64,000 nucleotides of DNA from Berghia stephanieae (GCA_034508935.3 CM067451.1:38103809-38167808), one strand, 5' to 3'. Positions 22,146-33,739 are shown, counted from the first letter of the stretch. Numbers and translations are program-made. The notes: generated by a model from the sequence alone, not told the origin.

Positions 22146-22356
22146 GTCTATGAAATCAAAGTATAAAAATCAATTTGAAGAACACTTATTAACAGCGAAT
22201 GCCATACTTGATGTTGAAAACCAGTGCCATAGTGAATTTAAAAATCCTGAATTAAAATGTTCCAATAATATTAATAATTCTTATTCTGATAATGTACGTC
22301 TGACTTATAGAGAAGAACAATGCTAAATGTATGCGCCAGCTGAGGAGTAAGATTAA
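22146..22356 (+). pseudogene. Open-frame fragment left of piggyBac 2
   Basis: The frame QSMKSKYKNQFEEHLLTANA... is open to 22326. It then continues in a neighbouring frame as KNNAKCMRQLRSKIK up to the TTAA target. Across piggyBac 2 the frame resumes at 24627 (CVENERDMSEREF). The composition (Lys/Glu/Asn-rich, coiled) is like the exon at 11159-12055. The protein is not recognised. Confidence 0.4.
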
Positions 22357-24622
22357 CCCATTACTTGATAATGCGCCCGTTTGCGACTGATATTTCCCTT
22401 GTCTTGTCTTGATAATGCGCCCGTTTGCGCCCAGAGCATTCAGGAAGTGACTGGGTTACCATGGAACTCATTTACAAAGGGAAATCACATTACTATGATG
22501 AATTACCGTGATTCCCGTGAACGGCCGAGATTTAAAACGAAAGTAGCTTTTTTCAGAATCCAATTTGAGTAATATCCACACTAGTTACGATTTTTTAAAG
22601 TAAAGCTTTGTTTTTGTTGGAATTTTGATCCTATGGCATTTGATTTTGATTTTCTCAACTCTCTCTGGGATGAGGGTCTAAATAACGATGAAGATGACGT
22701 TAGTAGTATCTCCAATGAATCAGACATCGATATTGATAATATAGACGATGAACCAGCTGATGTGACTTCAGTAAATGATGATGTCAGTGGATCAGACGAC
22801 GAGTTATCAGAGTCCCTGTCAACTGAGCTTGATTGGAATGATGGTGATAACCTCTCCCATGTGAATATTAACAATTTTACTGGATTTTCTGGTTCCCTTG
22901 TTGATCTTCGACCTGACATGACACCTTTAGACCTATTTGATCTTTATTTTCCACCTACATTGTTTGAACTTATTGCTGACCACACTAATCTATACGCTAG
23001 ACAAACCACCCCCAATGACAAGTTTTGGCAACCATGCACAGCCAATGACATCATGAAATATGTCTATATAAACATCATGTTTGGCATCCACTCTATGCCT
23101 GACATTAATCTTTATTGGTCCAGTGACCCTAAGTACAGAGTACCTGCTGTTGCTGATGTTATGGGGAGGTCCAGATACATGAAAATAAACCAGTACCTTC
23201 ATGCAGCTGACAACAGTACACGTATTCCTATCGGAGAGAATGGATATGATCCTCTTTTCAAAGTAAGGCCAATTTTGGATGTTGTGAGGAACAAATGTAA
23301 AGAGCTCTACAAACCATCACAAAACATCAGCATTGATGAAGCAATGGTGAAGTTTAATGGAAGACTTCAATTCAAACAATACATCCCCAATAAGCCTGCA
23401 AAATACGGGATCAAGATATGGTGCGCTGCGGAATCAAAGACCGGTTATTTGCTTAACTTTTCAGTTTACACTGGAAAGCAGGACAGAGAAAGTGGACAAG
23501 GCCATTTTGTTGTGATGAATGTGGCAAGGGATTATCTCCATGCTTATCGTGTGTTTTATTTTGACAATTTTTTTTCATCTTTACAGCTGGCAAAAGACCT
23601 TTTGGACAACAACACTTACTGTTGTGGTACCATTCGAAAAAATCGAAAAGGGTGGCCATTCAAAGGAGAAAAAACAAAGAAAGGAGAAATAAAAATGAAA
23701 CAGCAGGGGAATTTAGTTGCCACTTCATGGCACGATAAGAGGGAAGTTAATGTTTTATCCACCAACTCAAATCCAGAAATGAAGACAGTCACACGGAGAG
23801 GGAAAACAGGACCTGTGGAAAAAACCATCCCAGCTGCCATCGCTTCCTACAATGATAACATGGGCGGTGTCGATCTTGCACATCAATACAGAGCATATTA
23901 TCAAGTAGGGAGAGCTGCCAAAAAATGGTGGCGGTATATTTTTTGGTTCTTAATCCAAACTTCGATCGTAAATTCATATCTTCTCCTGAAATCAATGGTT
24001 TCAAATCATCGTCACCGTGCTGGTGTGTCTCATCATCTGTCATTCAGAATAAAATTAATAGACCATCTGCTTGTTCGAGCCACATCTAATTCAGTGCCAA
24101 GGGCCCCTGCTGTCCTTCCATCCGTGGCTTCTTCATCGGTGCCAAGCGACAAGCACAAGAGCATGCGCATGCTTGGGCGTAAAAAACGCTGTTTCCAGTG
24201 TGCGGCAGAGAAGAAGAAAACAGGAGCTAACAGAACACCTGAAACTGTCTTTGGCTGCCTAGTTTGTCAAATTCACCTTTGCCCCGGACATTGCCATGCT
24301 AGATTTCATAATTTGTTATGACTTTTGGGTGAATTGGTGGAAGAAAAGTTGAGAACACTTCATTGGATTGTATGTTTTTTGGTAAATTTTGACTTCATTA
24401 TTTTTTTTCCTCATGAAATTCAATTAAAATCAATACATATATGATATCAAATGAAAGGAAATTTTATCAACTTAAGAATTGTGTGCTTTTTAGTAAGTTC
24501 CATTATTTATTTTGGGTTCAGTGAATTTTTAAACTGAGACAAGTCATGTTTACGGAAGAGTTATTTCCCTTTGCTTAGTAAAATGGGGTATCTTGACCCC
24601 AGTGACCTTATCAAGTAATGGG
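22357..24622 (+). mobile_element. piggyBac element 2 (2266 bp), structurally complete
   Basis: Perfect 15-bp inverted ends CCCATTACTTGATAA (22357-22371) and its complement (24608-24622) are flanked by intact TTAA at 22353-22356 and 24623-24626. The 22-bp block starting CTTGATAATGCGCCCG at 22364 is repeated at 22408-22429, so the left end has a subterminal direct repeat overlapping the inverted end. The right end has a GGGGTATCTTGACCCC palindrome. One intact transposase frame fills the interior. Everything needed for a young, possibly active element is visible. Confidence 0.95.
22633..24321 (+). CDS. piggyBac 2 transposase, intact 562 residues
   Basis: Single-exon DDE_Tnp_1_7 transposase that cuts and pastes DNA at TTAA. 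The N-terminus is acidic (residues 16-75). The catalytic Asp residues expected for piggyBac are D235 (NISIDEAMV), D311 (YFDNFF) and D414 (NMGGVDLA). The C-terminus, from about residue 515, is a Cys/His-rich finger (CFQCAAEKKK...CLVCQIHLCPGHCH) like the end-binding domain of piggyBac proteins. The length is usual for the family (550-600). The first ATG of the frame is used, and no intron is needed. Domesticated piggyBac genes also occur in animals, but the flanking inverted ends and TTAA copies show that this one is still an element. Confidence 0.93.
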   Translation: MAFDFDFLNSLWDEGLNNDEDDVSSISNESDIDIDNIDDEPADVTSVNDDVSGSDDELSESLSTELDWNDGDNLSHVNINNFTGFSGSLVDLRPDMTPLDLFDLYFPPTLFELIADHTNLYARQTTPNDKFWQPCTANDIMKYVYINIMFGIHSMPDINLYWSSDPKYRVPAVADVMGRSRYMKINQYLHAADNSTRIPIGENGYDPLFKVRPILDVVRNKCKELYKPSQNISIDEAMVKFNGRLQFKQYIPNKPAKYGIKIWCAAESKTGYLLNFSVYTGKQDRESGQGHFVVMNVARDYLHAYRVFYFDNFFSSLQLAKDLLDNNTYCCGTIRKNRKGWPFKGEKTKKGEIKMKQQGNLVATSWHDKREVNVLSTNSNPEMKTVTRRGKTGPVEKTIPAAIASYNDNMGGVDLAHQYRAYYQVGRAAKKWWRYIFWFLIQTSIVNSYLLLKSMVSNHRHRAGVSHHLSFRIKLIDHLLVRATSNSVPRAPAVLPSVASSSVPSDKHKSMRMLGRKKRCFQCAAEKKKTGANRTPETVFGCLVCQIHLCPGHCHARFHNLL

Positions 24623-24626
24623 TTAA

Positions 24627-24800
24627 GTGTGTTGAAAATGAACGTGACATGTCTGAGAGAGAGTTTAATTTTATGAAAGAAGATGTATCAAAATATGCAA
24701 AATTGAAAGGTGAAATTAAAAAGTTGAAAGAGTTGGTGGGCAGAAAAGATTGTGATAGTGAGAGTAAGAATGTAAGAAGATGTGCATGTGATGATAACTG
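24627..24800 (+). pseudogene. Open-frame fragment right of piggyBac 2
   Basis: Continues the frame interrupted at 22356: CVENERDMSEREFNFMKED..., then KLKELVGRKDCDSES and a stop near 24800. It is coiled-coil-like. Only the junction at TTAA links it to 22146-22356. Confidence 0.4.
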
Positions 24801-25040
24801 ATTGAGGTCATTCCTTCATGGAAAGCGACAAAGATATGGGAATGGGACACGCGAAACAATAGAAACTCCAGAGTGGCAAGAGGAATTGAGAAATTGCCAT
24901 GTGAAGCCATCACCATTCAATGTCATCAACGTGACCCAGGGACATTTATTGTACATGCAGCAATTTTTAGGACGAGTAATTTGTATACCTTTTTGCATAT
25001 TTTTCACTTTCAAAATGCATAAAACTGCAGGGCCAGCTTA

Positions 25041-26123
25041 ATGCAAACAAAAACAATACTCAATTTATGCCTTTGTTCAGCAATTTCCATCTTTAGTGCG
25101 CGGTGTAAGAAGAAAGTGCAGACCACAGGTCTCAAACGCAATACTAGGCTTGACGAGAAAAAGCTTGAGGAGAGGAAGGAAAAGAACAAATTAAGTCAAC
25201 GCAAGCGGCATGCCAAAATGTCCTCATAAAAAAGGCGGAGAGGACGAGAAGCCAGTCTCGCCTACTACCATAAAAACAAACCTGCAGGAAAAAAATTGCA
25301 GACACCCTGTTCACACAACACATCTGCAGATATAATATCACACTTTCCCATCGACATATCATCATGTTCTCAACTTCCCATTGACGCATCATCATGTCCT
25401 CAACTGCCTATCGGTGCATCATGGCCTCAACCACCCACCAGTTCATTGTGGCCACAACAACCCACCAACTTGTCCTGCACCCATCGATGCATCACACTCA
25501 TCTACAGACAGCCAGCTCCAGTATCGAGTCCACACAGGTCAACAGTGTTCAGGTTGAAAAAGCGTCTGGCCAAAGGTGGTCAGCTTTTTGTGAACCTAAA
25601 AAGCATTGTTAGGTCAGTTCACAAGAAGGACAAGGATGCTCTCCTGGATGTTGGGATCGTGTATCAGCATCAGTCCCCATCACAGCCAAAGTCAACGCAA
25701 AAGTGGCCTTCCCTGCTTAGTTGGACGAGACTGTTGGCAGGTCTCCCCACGGAAGGCCTCTATCAGAGGAAAGAGAAATTTGCCTCACTAGTGCAATACT
25801 ACCCGGAAAAGTCTAACTTTTTACCTGGGAAGATGGGTGTGGTGAGGAAACATCATTAGGAAAAGCGCTTGACAAGAGCATCTCAAGCGTTTATGATGAT
25901 TTAAATTTAAGGCAGAAGAATGTTGTCTTTTTTTAAAGTCCCTTTGCGGCAATGTCTCTGTGAGATTTGCCTGAATCCCATGTTGAAAGCAAAGGTCCTT
26001 ATCACTGTCATTGACAGTGGCTCCAAAGTGGTTTCACTGTTGGGCTTGATTGGTTTGACTGTATGTGGTGATGGCAGGGCATGTGTGAGTCTTGTGGTAC
26101 GGATAGGTTGGATGGCATTGTGA
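25041..26123 (+). pseudogene. Relic of an unclassified transposon-like gene (CLCxxCxN type)
   Basis: A basic segment (DEKKLEERKEKNKLSQRKRH) leads into a Ser/Pro/Gln-rich linker. This is followed by RSTVFRLKKRLAKGGQ and, in another frame, VPLRQCLCEICLNPMLKAKV. From memory, the CLC..C.N..LK motif after a basic bZIP-like N-terminus marks a widespread uncharacterised, probably transposon-borne protein family of aquatic invertebrates. I cannot name the superfamily. One in-frame stop (25227) and at least two frame changes show that it is dead. No inverted ends were found. Confidence 0.45.
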
Positions 26124-26447
26124 GTACGGTGAAGGATGCTAATGTGCATGTGTCTTGGCGAAAGTGCAGTGAAAGTCTGGAATGCGAATGGATCTTGTAA
26201 CAAAAATGGGGACTTGTTCAGCTTGTTTCCCAGCTCTTCCATTTGGCCATCTATTTGCTGGTGCTCCACTCCTGAGCATGAAGCAGCTATCTGTCCCTCC
26301 AGGAAAATGCGGCCGCATTTTTTGCCATTCTGCATCTTCTTACGCATTTTTTACAATTTGCAGCATTTTTTTTGCCATTTTGGCTTTTAAAAAACCTGAG
26401 AAAGTTATTTTTTTAAAGCAAAGGGTACATAAAACCCTACATAGTCC

Positions 26448-26660
26448 CCATTTGTCTTCCCTTGTCTAAGGTATGTGTCCTGGATTGAGATGACTTGGGT
26501 TTCAGGCTGGGCACAGATAGATTGCTGCTCCATCCTTTTTATTCCTAGTTCCCTTTTGTCTTCCCTTGTCTAAGGTACGTGTCCTGGATTGAGATGACTT
26601 GGGTTTTGCCCAAGCCCTTTTCTGACATTGAATGAGTGGTTTCAGGCTGGGCACAGATAG
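26448..26660. repeat. Two direct copies of an approximately 75-100-bp segment
   Basis: TTTGTCTTCCCTTGTCTAAG to GGCTGGGCACAGATAG occurs at 26448-26530 and again at 26555-26660. The second copy carries an extra block of about 40 bp before GGTTTCAGGCTGG. This is a simple tandem duplication. Confidence 0.75.
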
Positions 26661-26849
26661 CGATCCCTAAATCTACCTAGCTGTCCTTTGTGTTGTTTTA
26701 CATCTATCTCTTCTGAGGCACTGAAATTATCTAAGTTTCACAAGTGCCAACCTCTAGAAATTATTATTTTCGTTGTCTCAATTTCACAACTATCCCATGT
26801 TTACACTTTCTGCATCACTGCTAATACAGTATTAGAGTTCAGGACGTAA

Positions 26850-27181
26850 GATGGGAAAGGTATTGAAAGAGAAGCACAAAGCTGCCAATAAGCGAGCTAG
26901 AGAAATATTAAAAGAAAAGTTAGTTGAAAATGAACGACTTAAGAAAGAGAAAGAAATGCAAAGTATTGAGAAATGAGCTGGGTGGAGTTTGTTACACGAA
27001 AAATGACTTGGCTGAGTTGATGAAACAGCCAAATAAAATGACAAATCAGATTTCATAAATACCATTTAAATGCATCTGATCTTAGACTTACTGGTAATTT
27101 TCAGACATTGTATGCTGGCCTTTGCAATCACTTGAATCCTCATATTGAAGAGCAAGTTGATTCTGACAGTGACTCTGCTTA
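26850..27181 (+). pseudogene. Coiled-coil relic plus terminal exon-like segment
   Basis: MGKVLKEKHKAANKRAREIL from 26851 is a Lys/Glu-rich helix. After a frame change, NELGGVCYTKNDLAELMKQP follows. A third frame gives QIRFHKYHLNASDLRL and TLYAGLCNHLNPHIEEQVDS up to a stop at 27181. AATAAA follows near 27270. It may be the 3' end of the CLCxxCxN-type gene at 25041-26123 or another dead element. It is not recognised. Confidence 0.4.
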
Positions 27182-27189
27182 GCATTTGA

Positions 27190-28940
27190 GTTGGAAAATG
27201 TCCTTTTTCTGTGTTATTATACTGAAATCTTTATTTGTTATTCATTATCTTGAATATTGCTATTTGACAATAAACTGTCGCTAAAATGTTCATTTTTGTC
27301 AACTTTGTTGCCTTATTACAAGCCCAATAAGAAGGTTACCGGTATGGTTCTTTTTTAAACGTTACCCAGTGTGGTGAAGTTCATGAAAAAAGTGCTTTTT
27401 GGATTTTGATTACATAACTTTTTTTCCTGCTGCAGCTTAAAAATTGCGCCGCAGCGCTCTTTTGCGGGCGCACGAAATATCGAAAACTTTGAAGCTTCAT
27501 AAATTAAGTATTTATTGTCCGATTTTCAACATTCAAAGTGCTTTTTTCCCAATTCATTGGGGAAAATACATTGTCACCAATTTCGTTTCCATACACTATG
27601 ATCAGAATTTATGTTTTCCACACCTAGTTTATGTGGTGCGTGTGGATGATGGATGTGGATGAGTGTGTATGGTTTAGGCGTGTTTGAGGCACCTTCTATT
27701 GCTGTGGACTCCTAATAATAATAATAATGTCTGTTGCAAAGAATTTTTTTTTAATCACTATTCAGAGTGGAATACATAGTACATACATTTCTATATTTTT
27801 TTATGGCATAATCCATTTTAATCGTCCTTCTTGCTTACTGTCCTTTTGAGCAATTTTAGTTGGCAAATTTTAGTTTTGATTATCTGTGATAATGTGGCAA
27901 TCAATCAATAACAATAAGTTTTTTCTCCTGCCCTTTCCTCAAATATACTAACTCAGTCAGACTGAGTATTAACCCATATGAGACTCACGTTTTGAGAATG
28001 GCTCATTTATAACAACTTATTATAGAGAAATAAAAAAAATTGGCCACCCAGCTCTAGTTTGCCATTTCAGCATGCTAGAATCCAGCGAGGACTGTAATGT
28101 GAAAAACATAACTCTGGAAAGGTGTGTGCACCCTCAACTGGGGTAACATTGCCTGAAGGGGAAACTTTGCCTCTTGAATTTTTGGACCAAAAAGAGATTG
28201 TTTGGTTTTGTGGCAACTATTTCCTTTGAAAAAAATGCAAGTCTTTTAAAGGGTACAACAACTGCAAAAAAGCTGAGATTATTCAAAATACTCCAAATTC
28301 ACAGAGGAAAAGTTACCCTAATTGACAGTATGTATGTGTGTGCAGTGGGGTTGGGAATCATAAATAATTAAAAACTAAGCCAACTTTTTAAGAACCTGTC
28401 CTGTACCGAGATTCGAATGCGATGCACGGCCTGGTAACCTCCAACTCTAAGCAGATATTTGGATTGTTTTGTTGATTTTAAACATCCTATTCAAAGCTCA
28501 TCCAAATCCACGTGGCCTCTTTAACCTCTTGGCAAAAACAACAGGAACATTTAGAGTTGATAACACTAGCAGGGTTCCACTCTCACTCTTACAATCTGTA
28601 GGTGCAGATGGGTGCATACATTTCTGTGGTTGAATCATTCCATTCAGTCCACCTGTGAAAATAATATTGCCAATATTATTGGGGTATATTAGAGCAAAAG
28701 GAGTGAGGAAAAGTGTGACAACAATATTATGACAATTTCGGAGATCTTCCAAAAATAAATTTTTTCGTTTAACATTTTTATCATAAAAGGTGGCATCTTT
28801 GGTTTATAAAGTCTATCTACACTTATTTAAAAATGGGAGAGCCAGGTGTTGGTATCAACGGCAACAGTTCTAGTAAGTAGTGTGAATTTAAAACAACGAA
28901 AAAGTAGAAAACGGTAAGGATTGCCTGAAGCCGATGATCG
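27190..28940. other. No gene recognised
   Basis: AT-rich sequence with a short (AAT)n at about 27714-27727. A box B-like ATTCGAATGC near 28410 is too weak to call a SINE. No supported coding sequence. Confidence 0.5.
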
Positions 28941-28946
28941 TAAAAT

Positions 28947-29067
28947 ACTAATGAAAGAGTGAAAATGGAAAGGCTTCGTAAGGGAACAAAACAGACAATG
29001 GATCCGAAACGTCCATTGTCTGTTTTGTTCCCTTACGAAGCCTTTCCATTTTCACTCTTTCGTTAGT
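28947..29067. repeat. 56-bp near-perfect hairpin with 9-base loop
   Basis: The arms 28947-29002 and 29012-29067 are complementary at 55 of 56 positions, around the loop TCCGAAACG. (CATA)n follows at about 29147-29170. The hairpin has no coding capacity. It may be a small foldback element or the end of a retroelement. Confidence 0.9.
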
Positions 29068-29439
29068 AATTTAAAACAACCTCTCTCAACCCATTAATTT
29101 TAGTCCTCATGCATAAATGACAAAAAATATGGTTGATTTTAAAGACATACATACATACATACATACATACGTATTATATATTATAATAATTTTCATTGGT
29201 TAAGAATATCTGCAAACGATTGGTGCATACCGATGTGACTTAAGAGCTTTGCTTGATGTCCATACTCAATCTCAATGTACATAAGCAGTGTCGAATAGCT
29301 TTGATTTATCCATCTCACATTTTACATGGTTGCAACTTCCAAGTCAAGATTTTTAGCAAAAAATGTTTTTTTCTAATCCCAGGCCATTCTATCTAATGAC
29401 CCTCTTAATTAGTATAAATTTTATTCAGGTCAACAAGTA

Positions 29440-29660
29440 CAATGGCAAACATAAAGTTGACAATCCCATCGCTGAGAGGAAAGATTGAAATGGTCGATGC
29501 AGTTGAAAAGTCTGGCATGTGACAGAAAATCATGCAGAGGAAATGGCATACCAGCCAATTCAGCCTCGACAATTAACAAGGAGCGTGACCACTACTACTC
29601 TGGTCAATTCGATGCGACCAAGCAACGTCAACGTCAAGATTGGCTTGCTTTGTTCACAAG
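29440..29660 (+). pseudogene. pogo/Tigger-like N-terminal HTH relic
   Basis: MANIKLTIPSLRGKIEMVDAVEKSG is followed, with frame changes, by RGNGIPANSASTINKERDH and FDATKQRQRQDWL. This follows the layout of the CENP-B/psq-type HTH at the start of pogo-like transposases (..K..I...VE.G.....IA..FGIP.ST.S.I...). It is short, with a stop after SGM. It is separate from the C-terminal relic at 5305-6648. Confidence 0.55.
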
Positions 29661-29700
29661 CATTTTTTTGCTCATTTGGTTACACTCCGGGTTAAGTTGA

Positions 29701-31490
29701 TTATTTTTTCCTGATCCCCTGCGTATCGTCATATCCGTAGTCTACTGTAGTCTTTCATCAGATTTCGTCCCAAGTTCGTTTTTATCTTATTACATTTTTA
29801 AAATCAAAAACGTGTTCCAATTTTTTTTATTTAGCTGATGCAAGGTAGGTTATCTAAATCATTTTGATTGATTTAAGTGACAAGAAGATACGTATAACAA
29901 GAGTGTTAAATTTTCAGTCAAAAGCCACTACATTGCTCCTTTCCGGAAAAAAAATATCATCTAGTTCTCTTTGAACACATCAATCATTCAGTTCTCTCTA
30001 AAGTGATCACAACATAATAATAATGGGATAACTACAATACCTTTGTGTAAAACAAAATTAAACACAGAATCAGGATCGTGATGGATTTTCAGCACATTTG
30101 TCCAATCCTCAGCAGTCTCAAGCACTTCCTAGTTAAATGTTCACATCCTTCAACTTCAATAAAAGTCCTAATATCTAGAGTTGGTAGAATTAGTACAATG
30201 TTTTTTTTTTCAAGAACAAGTGAACAAGGTAAAAAAAACAAACATTCAAAATAAACGAATACCTGTTTCGAAATTGCAACAGCTGTTTTCCCCATCAAGT
30301 TCCGCAGACTGTAAAGTTGGGTCAGGAAACTATTGATTCATGTCTCTCTATCGATATAAGGCATCTCATCCAATTTCAGGCTGTGATTATCCTTGAACCT
30401 TAATCTTCTGATTCACAGCAGGCAGCCTATTGCACCAATATTTATAATCCATTGTGCAACACTCCTTATTGGTTTTTCTTTTGTATGTGTTCTTGATTAT
30501 AATTATAACTTACAAACCAACCAAAAAACTCAAACAAAAAAAAGAAGAAAAAAATCGTCAATCATGCTTCTTTGCAGTGGAGTTGACGAAGTGATAACAG
30601 TAATTCATTGGAGGGTTTTTTATTCTGTGACATTAAAGAAAGTATTTTGATCAGGTTTGATTCTGTTTCAAATAAAAATCACAAGTCATATCGCTTTAAT
30701 ATATTTTAAATAAAGTAAGTCTTGGTTAGATGGACAATGGACTTGTTGGCAAATTGGTCATGGTCAATCCACCTATGGACAGTGATGTCCACGTTGCTTA
30801 TGCATTATGATGTGATATAATGCAAGTTGCCAGCTCTCATAATTAATCAACTCATTTCACTGTTTTTCCAAGTCATCATAAGAATAAAAAATATGAATTA
30901 CGGTACACTGCTGAGACAATTCAATCTAAAGGTTCGTGTTTATTTTATTTTGACTTCTACTAATTCTATAAGGGGCGGCTAAAACATTTTGGAAAAAGGT
31001 TAGCCACCATTTCCAGTTTCATCACAGAATGTTTTAAAAAACTTTTTCATTTAATTCTATAGGACTTGCATGTATGTTCTGCTTTGTGATGCACAAGAAT
31101 CAGAATCAGCAGACAGTGATGTCCACATTGTTTATGTAGTCATATGATCACATAATGCAAGGTCTTATAATTAATCCCTGGGCGAAGCAGGCTGATGTTC
31201 TCTTGGTATTTTTCTTTCTGCTGACTGTCACTTCTTTTTCTTATCTATTAATGCTTTCTCCCTAATTTGTCACTTTCATATTTTCAAAATAAAAATGGAG
31301 CTACTCTTATGTCTTCTTCTACATATTCTTGTGTTCAATGTTTGTGTTTCGTGACGCAGACGAGATTTCGCAGTGGAAATGCAAACCCTTGTGAGGAATA
31401 TAGACATTAAATTGTTTAAACCTTCCGATAACCTCTGCGTTGTTATTGTGCACGGCGTCTAAACTGCACTATAAATCTGACCGTTTAGTT
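29701..31490. other. No gene recognised
   Basis: AT-rich sequence. A diverged pair near 30740-30840 and 31090-31170 shares CAGTGATGTCCAC and TATGATCA-like blocks, suggesting an old duplication. Nothing else was recognised. Confidence 0.5.
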
Positions 31491-31535
31491 TCCCGCTGTT
31501 CCGAGCGCCGACGTAACCTCACCCGACAGGTAACC

Positions 31536-33712
31536 GGGGTCAACAGCGGTCAGCCGATATCAATTCCCAGAACGTAGATTTGACGTGCATTGGGTGATAC
31601 CAATGGATGATTTCCGTACCAATTAACCTCACGATCTTCGTGACAATGCAATTCCACTCAAAATGCAAAGAATTCACGCAGACCTCCTCTTTCCATCGGT
31701 CCAATTTTTATTTCAATATCTCCAGTACTTATTCCACAAGCCGTGATTCAAATTCACCTATTTTTCTATAACATTTAAATAAAATTACTTGTAATTACCT
31801 CAGGATTCTAAAAAAAACGTTGCTATAAACTTCAAATTTTTTTTGGTGTGATTCACAAGGCACAAGTTTTACTACGAAATGAGGTAAGTTTCATTTACTC
31901 TTCAGTTTTCATTATTTTGTAATGATTATTTTTCCGCGGTAGGTCAGGTAACAATGATATTACCTCTTTAGCCTTGTTCTTGAAACATATATTTCGCTGC
32001 GGTTTTATTGTTAATTATATTTTTATTTTTTATTTTTTTCAATGATGAGTTAATTTGATTTTTAAATTGCATAATTTGAATTATCTTGCTAATGTTTAAC
32101 TTTAAATGACATTGTATGTTGGGCCTCAACTTAGCTCAACTGCTTGTTAGAATTTTCCTGCCCCCCCCCCCCCTTTCTTTCACCAAATTGGGTGAAGTAT
32201 TTTGGTTTTTCTTTTTCCAAATTTTATGTACGCTGTTATGTATGCATGGATATGAGAAGTAATACAGAGTTTTAAAACTCATTTTATTCATTAATTCACT
32301 ATATCATTGCTTACATCGCTCAGTCAATTTTGAATTTTCTCTTACAGCATGGACCACACAACTGCAAGTCATAACCAAGCAGTGAATTCATTATGTAGGA
32401 CATGTGGTATGATTTGTTTAACACAGAAATAGAAACGTGCCCGCAAGAAACCATTTAAATGTTCAAATTATTCTAATGACATTCTTTTAGTCTATGGGAC
32501 TGACACGGCATTGGACAAGCAAGGAACACACTCATAATTTATGTGTAAAAAGTACACATTATAAAGCACATTGAACACACGACTCATTAGCTTCTTTGTA
32601 TTTTCTCATTGCCAAGACGCTAATAATAAATAAATCAACCTTGAAACGGGTTGCACTTGCATGTTTGATATCGACAGAGTAGAATATAACAACAAACTCC
32701 AAAACGCAGGAGAGACTTTCAAATCTCATGCACGAGCCACTCACCCTCAGGGATGGTCCTATTGCCTCTGAATTGGACAGAATACCGCATTACACAACAG
32801 GCTTACCACAGCAGATCATTCATTGGCAACCACGGCCACAAATACTTACAAGAAAAAGTCTACACTTACAATTATCCAACAAACAAAGAACTGCACCCAC
32901 GACCCACTCATCATTGACGACTCATGCAGTATTGGATTAATTTTCGACAATATAAACAAGGCCTATAGTCATGTGCACAACTTTATTTCACACACAAAAT
33001 CGATCAAAGCAGACACAATCCAATATATTCAAAGTGCAATAAAACATTACACGGATACATACAGAAAATATTTTCCAAACAAAATAATCCCAAAACAACA
33101 ACTCCTTGAGTACCACTGCATACCACACATCACTCAATATAAGTTTAGAATTAGACTTCTTGGAGAACAAGGCACAGAGAGCTGTCACCAAACAACAGCA
33201 AAATTGGAAAAAAAGAGCATCCGGCATTATCAATGATATGAATAAAATGCAATTTGTCATCAACGCAATGCAGTTAAAGACCAGCCCCAAACTACACTGA
33301 CGAGTTTGAATGCTCGTAGCGGATTTATTTTTGTTGAGGAAAAATACGTTTTATGTGAGGAGAAGTATTTACATTTTGTCTTTATAATACATAAAATTCA
33401 GACAAATCCATAGCAACGTTTTTTTTTCTCTAATTTTTTTAAATGTTGCACCCGCTATATTTTTTGTGTAATTTGTTACCGTTCATTGATAACTTATATT
33501 GAGAAATCTAGTAATACTATGAAAAAATAAAAAACACACAGTAAAAGTAGAAAATATAAACTTTTATACCAAGTAGTGATATTTCAACTCATTCAATATG
33601 GGTGTCTAACAGACAATAAAACAAAACATTGTTAAATCGAGTGAAACGGCAATCCCCGTTAGGTAAATTCCTCTCGGTGATTGACCGCTCACCGTGACCG
33701 GGTCAGCAGGTG
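31536..33712 (+). mobile_element. Possible DNA transposon around the 32.3-33.3 kb gene relic
   Basis: Sequence near 31536-31563 (CCGGGGTCAACAGCGGTCAG, then CCGA) resembles the reverse complement of 33678-33712 (CCCGGTCACGGTGAGCGGTC, then AATCACCGA). The gene relic lies between. The match is gapped, and no target duplication was found, so the boundaries are tentative. Confidence 0.3.
32347..33300 (+). pseudogene. Relic of an unclassified transposon-like gene (GNHxHK/GEQGxESxH type)
   Basis: ATG at 32349 gives MDHTTASHNQAVNSLCRTCG, then KPFKCSNYSNDILLVYGTDT. Near 32817 comes RSFIGNHGHKYLQEKVYTY, then LLEYHCIPHI...LLGEQGTESCHQ, and finally NDMNKMQFVINAMQLKT before a stop at 33300. From memory, a Cys finger start, GNH.HK and GEQG.ES.H motifs in this order mark a very common uncharacterised, multi-copy protein family in cnidarians, molluscs and fish. 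I cannot assign it to a named superfamily. Several frame breaks and large internal losses make it a relic. Confidence 0.55.
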
Positions 33713-33739
33713 TCAGGAACGGGATACCGTCTCAACTAA

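Noticed and set aside
28400-28450. Possible tRNA-derived SINE with ATTCGAATGC
   Set aside because: Only a weak box B-like word; no box A or shared body was seen.
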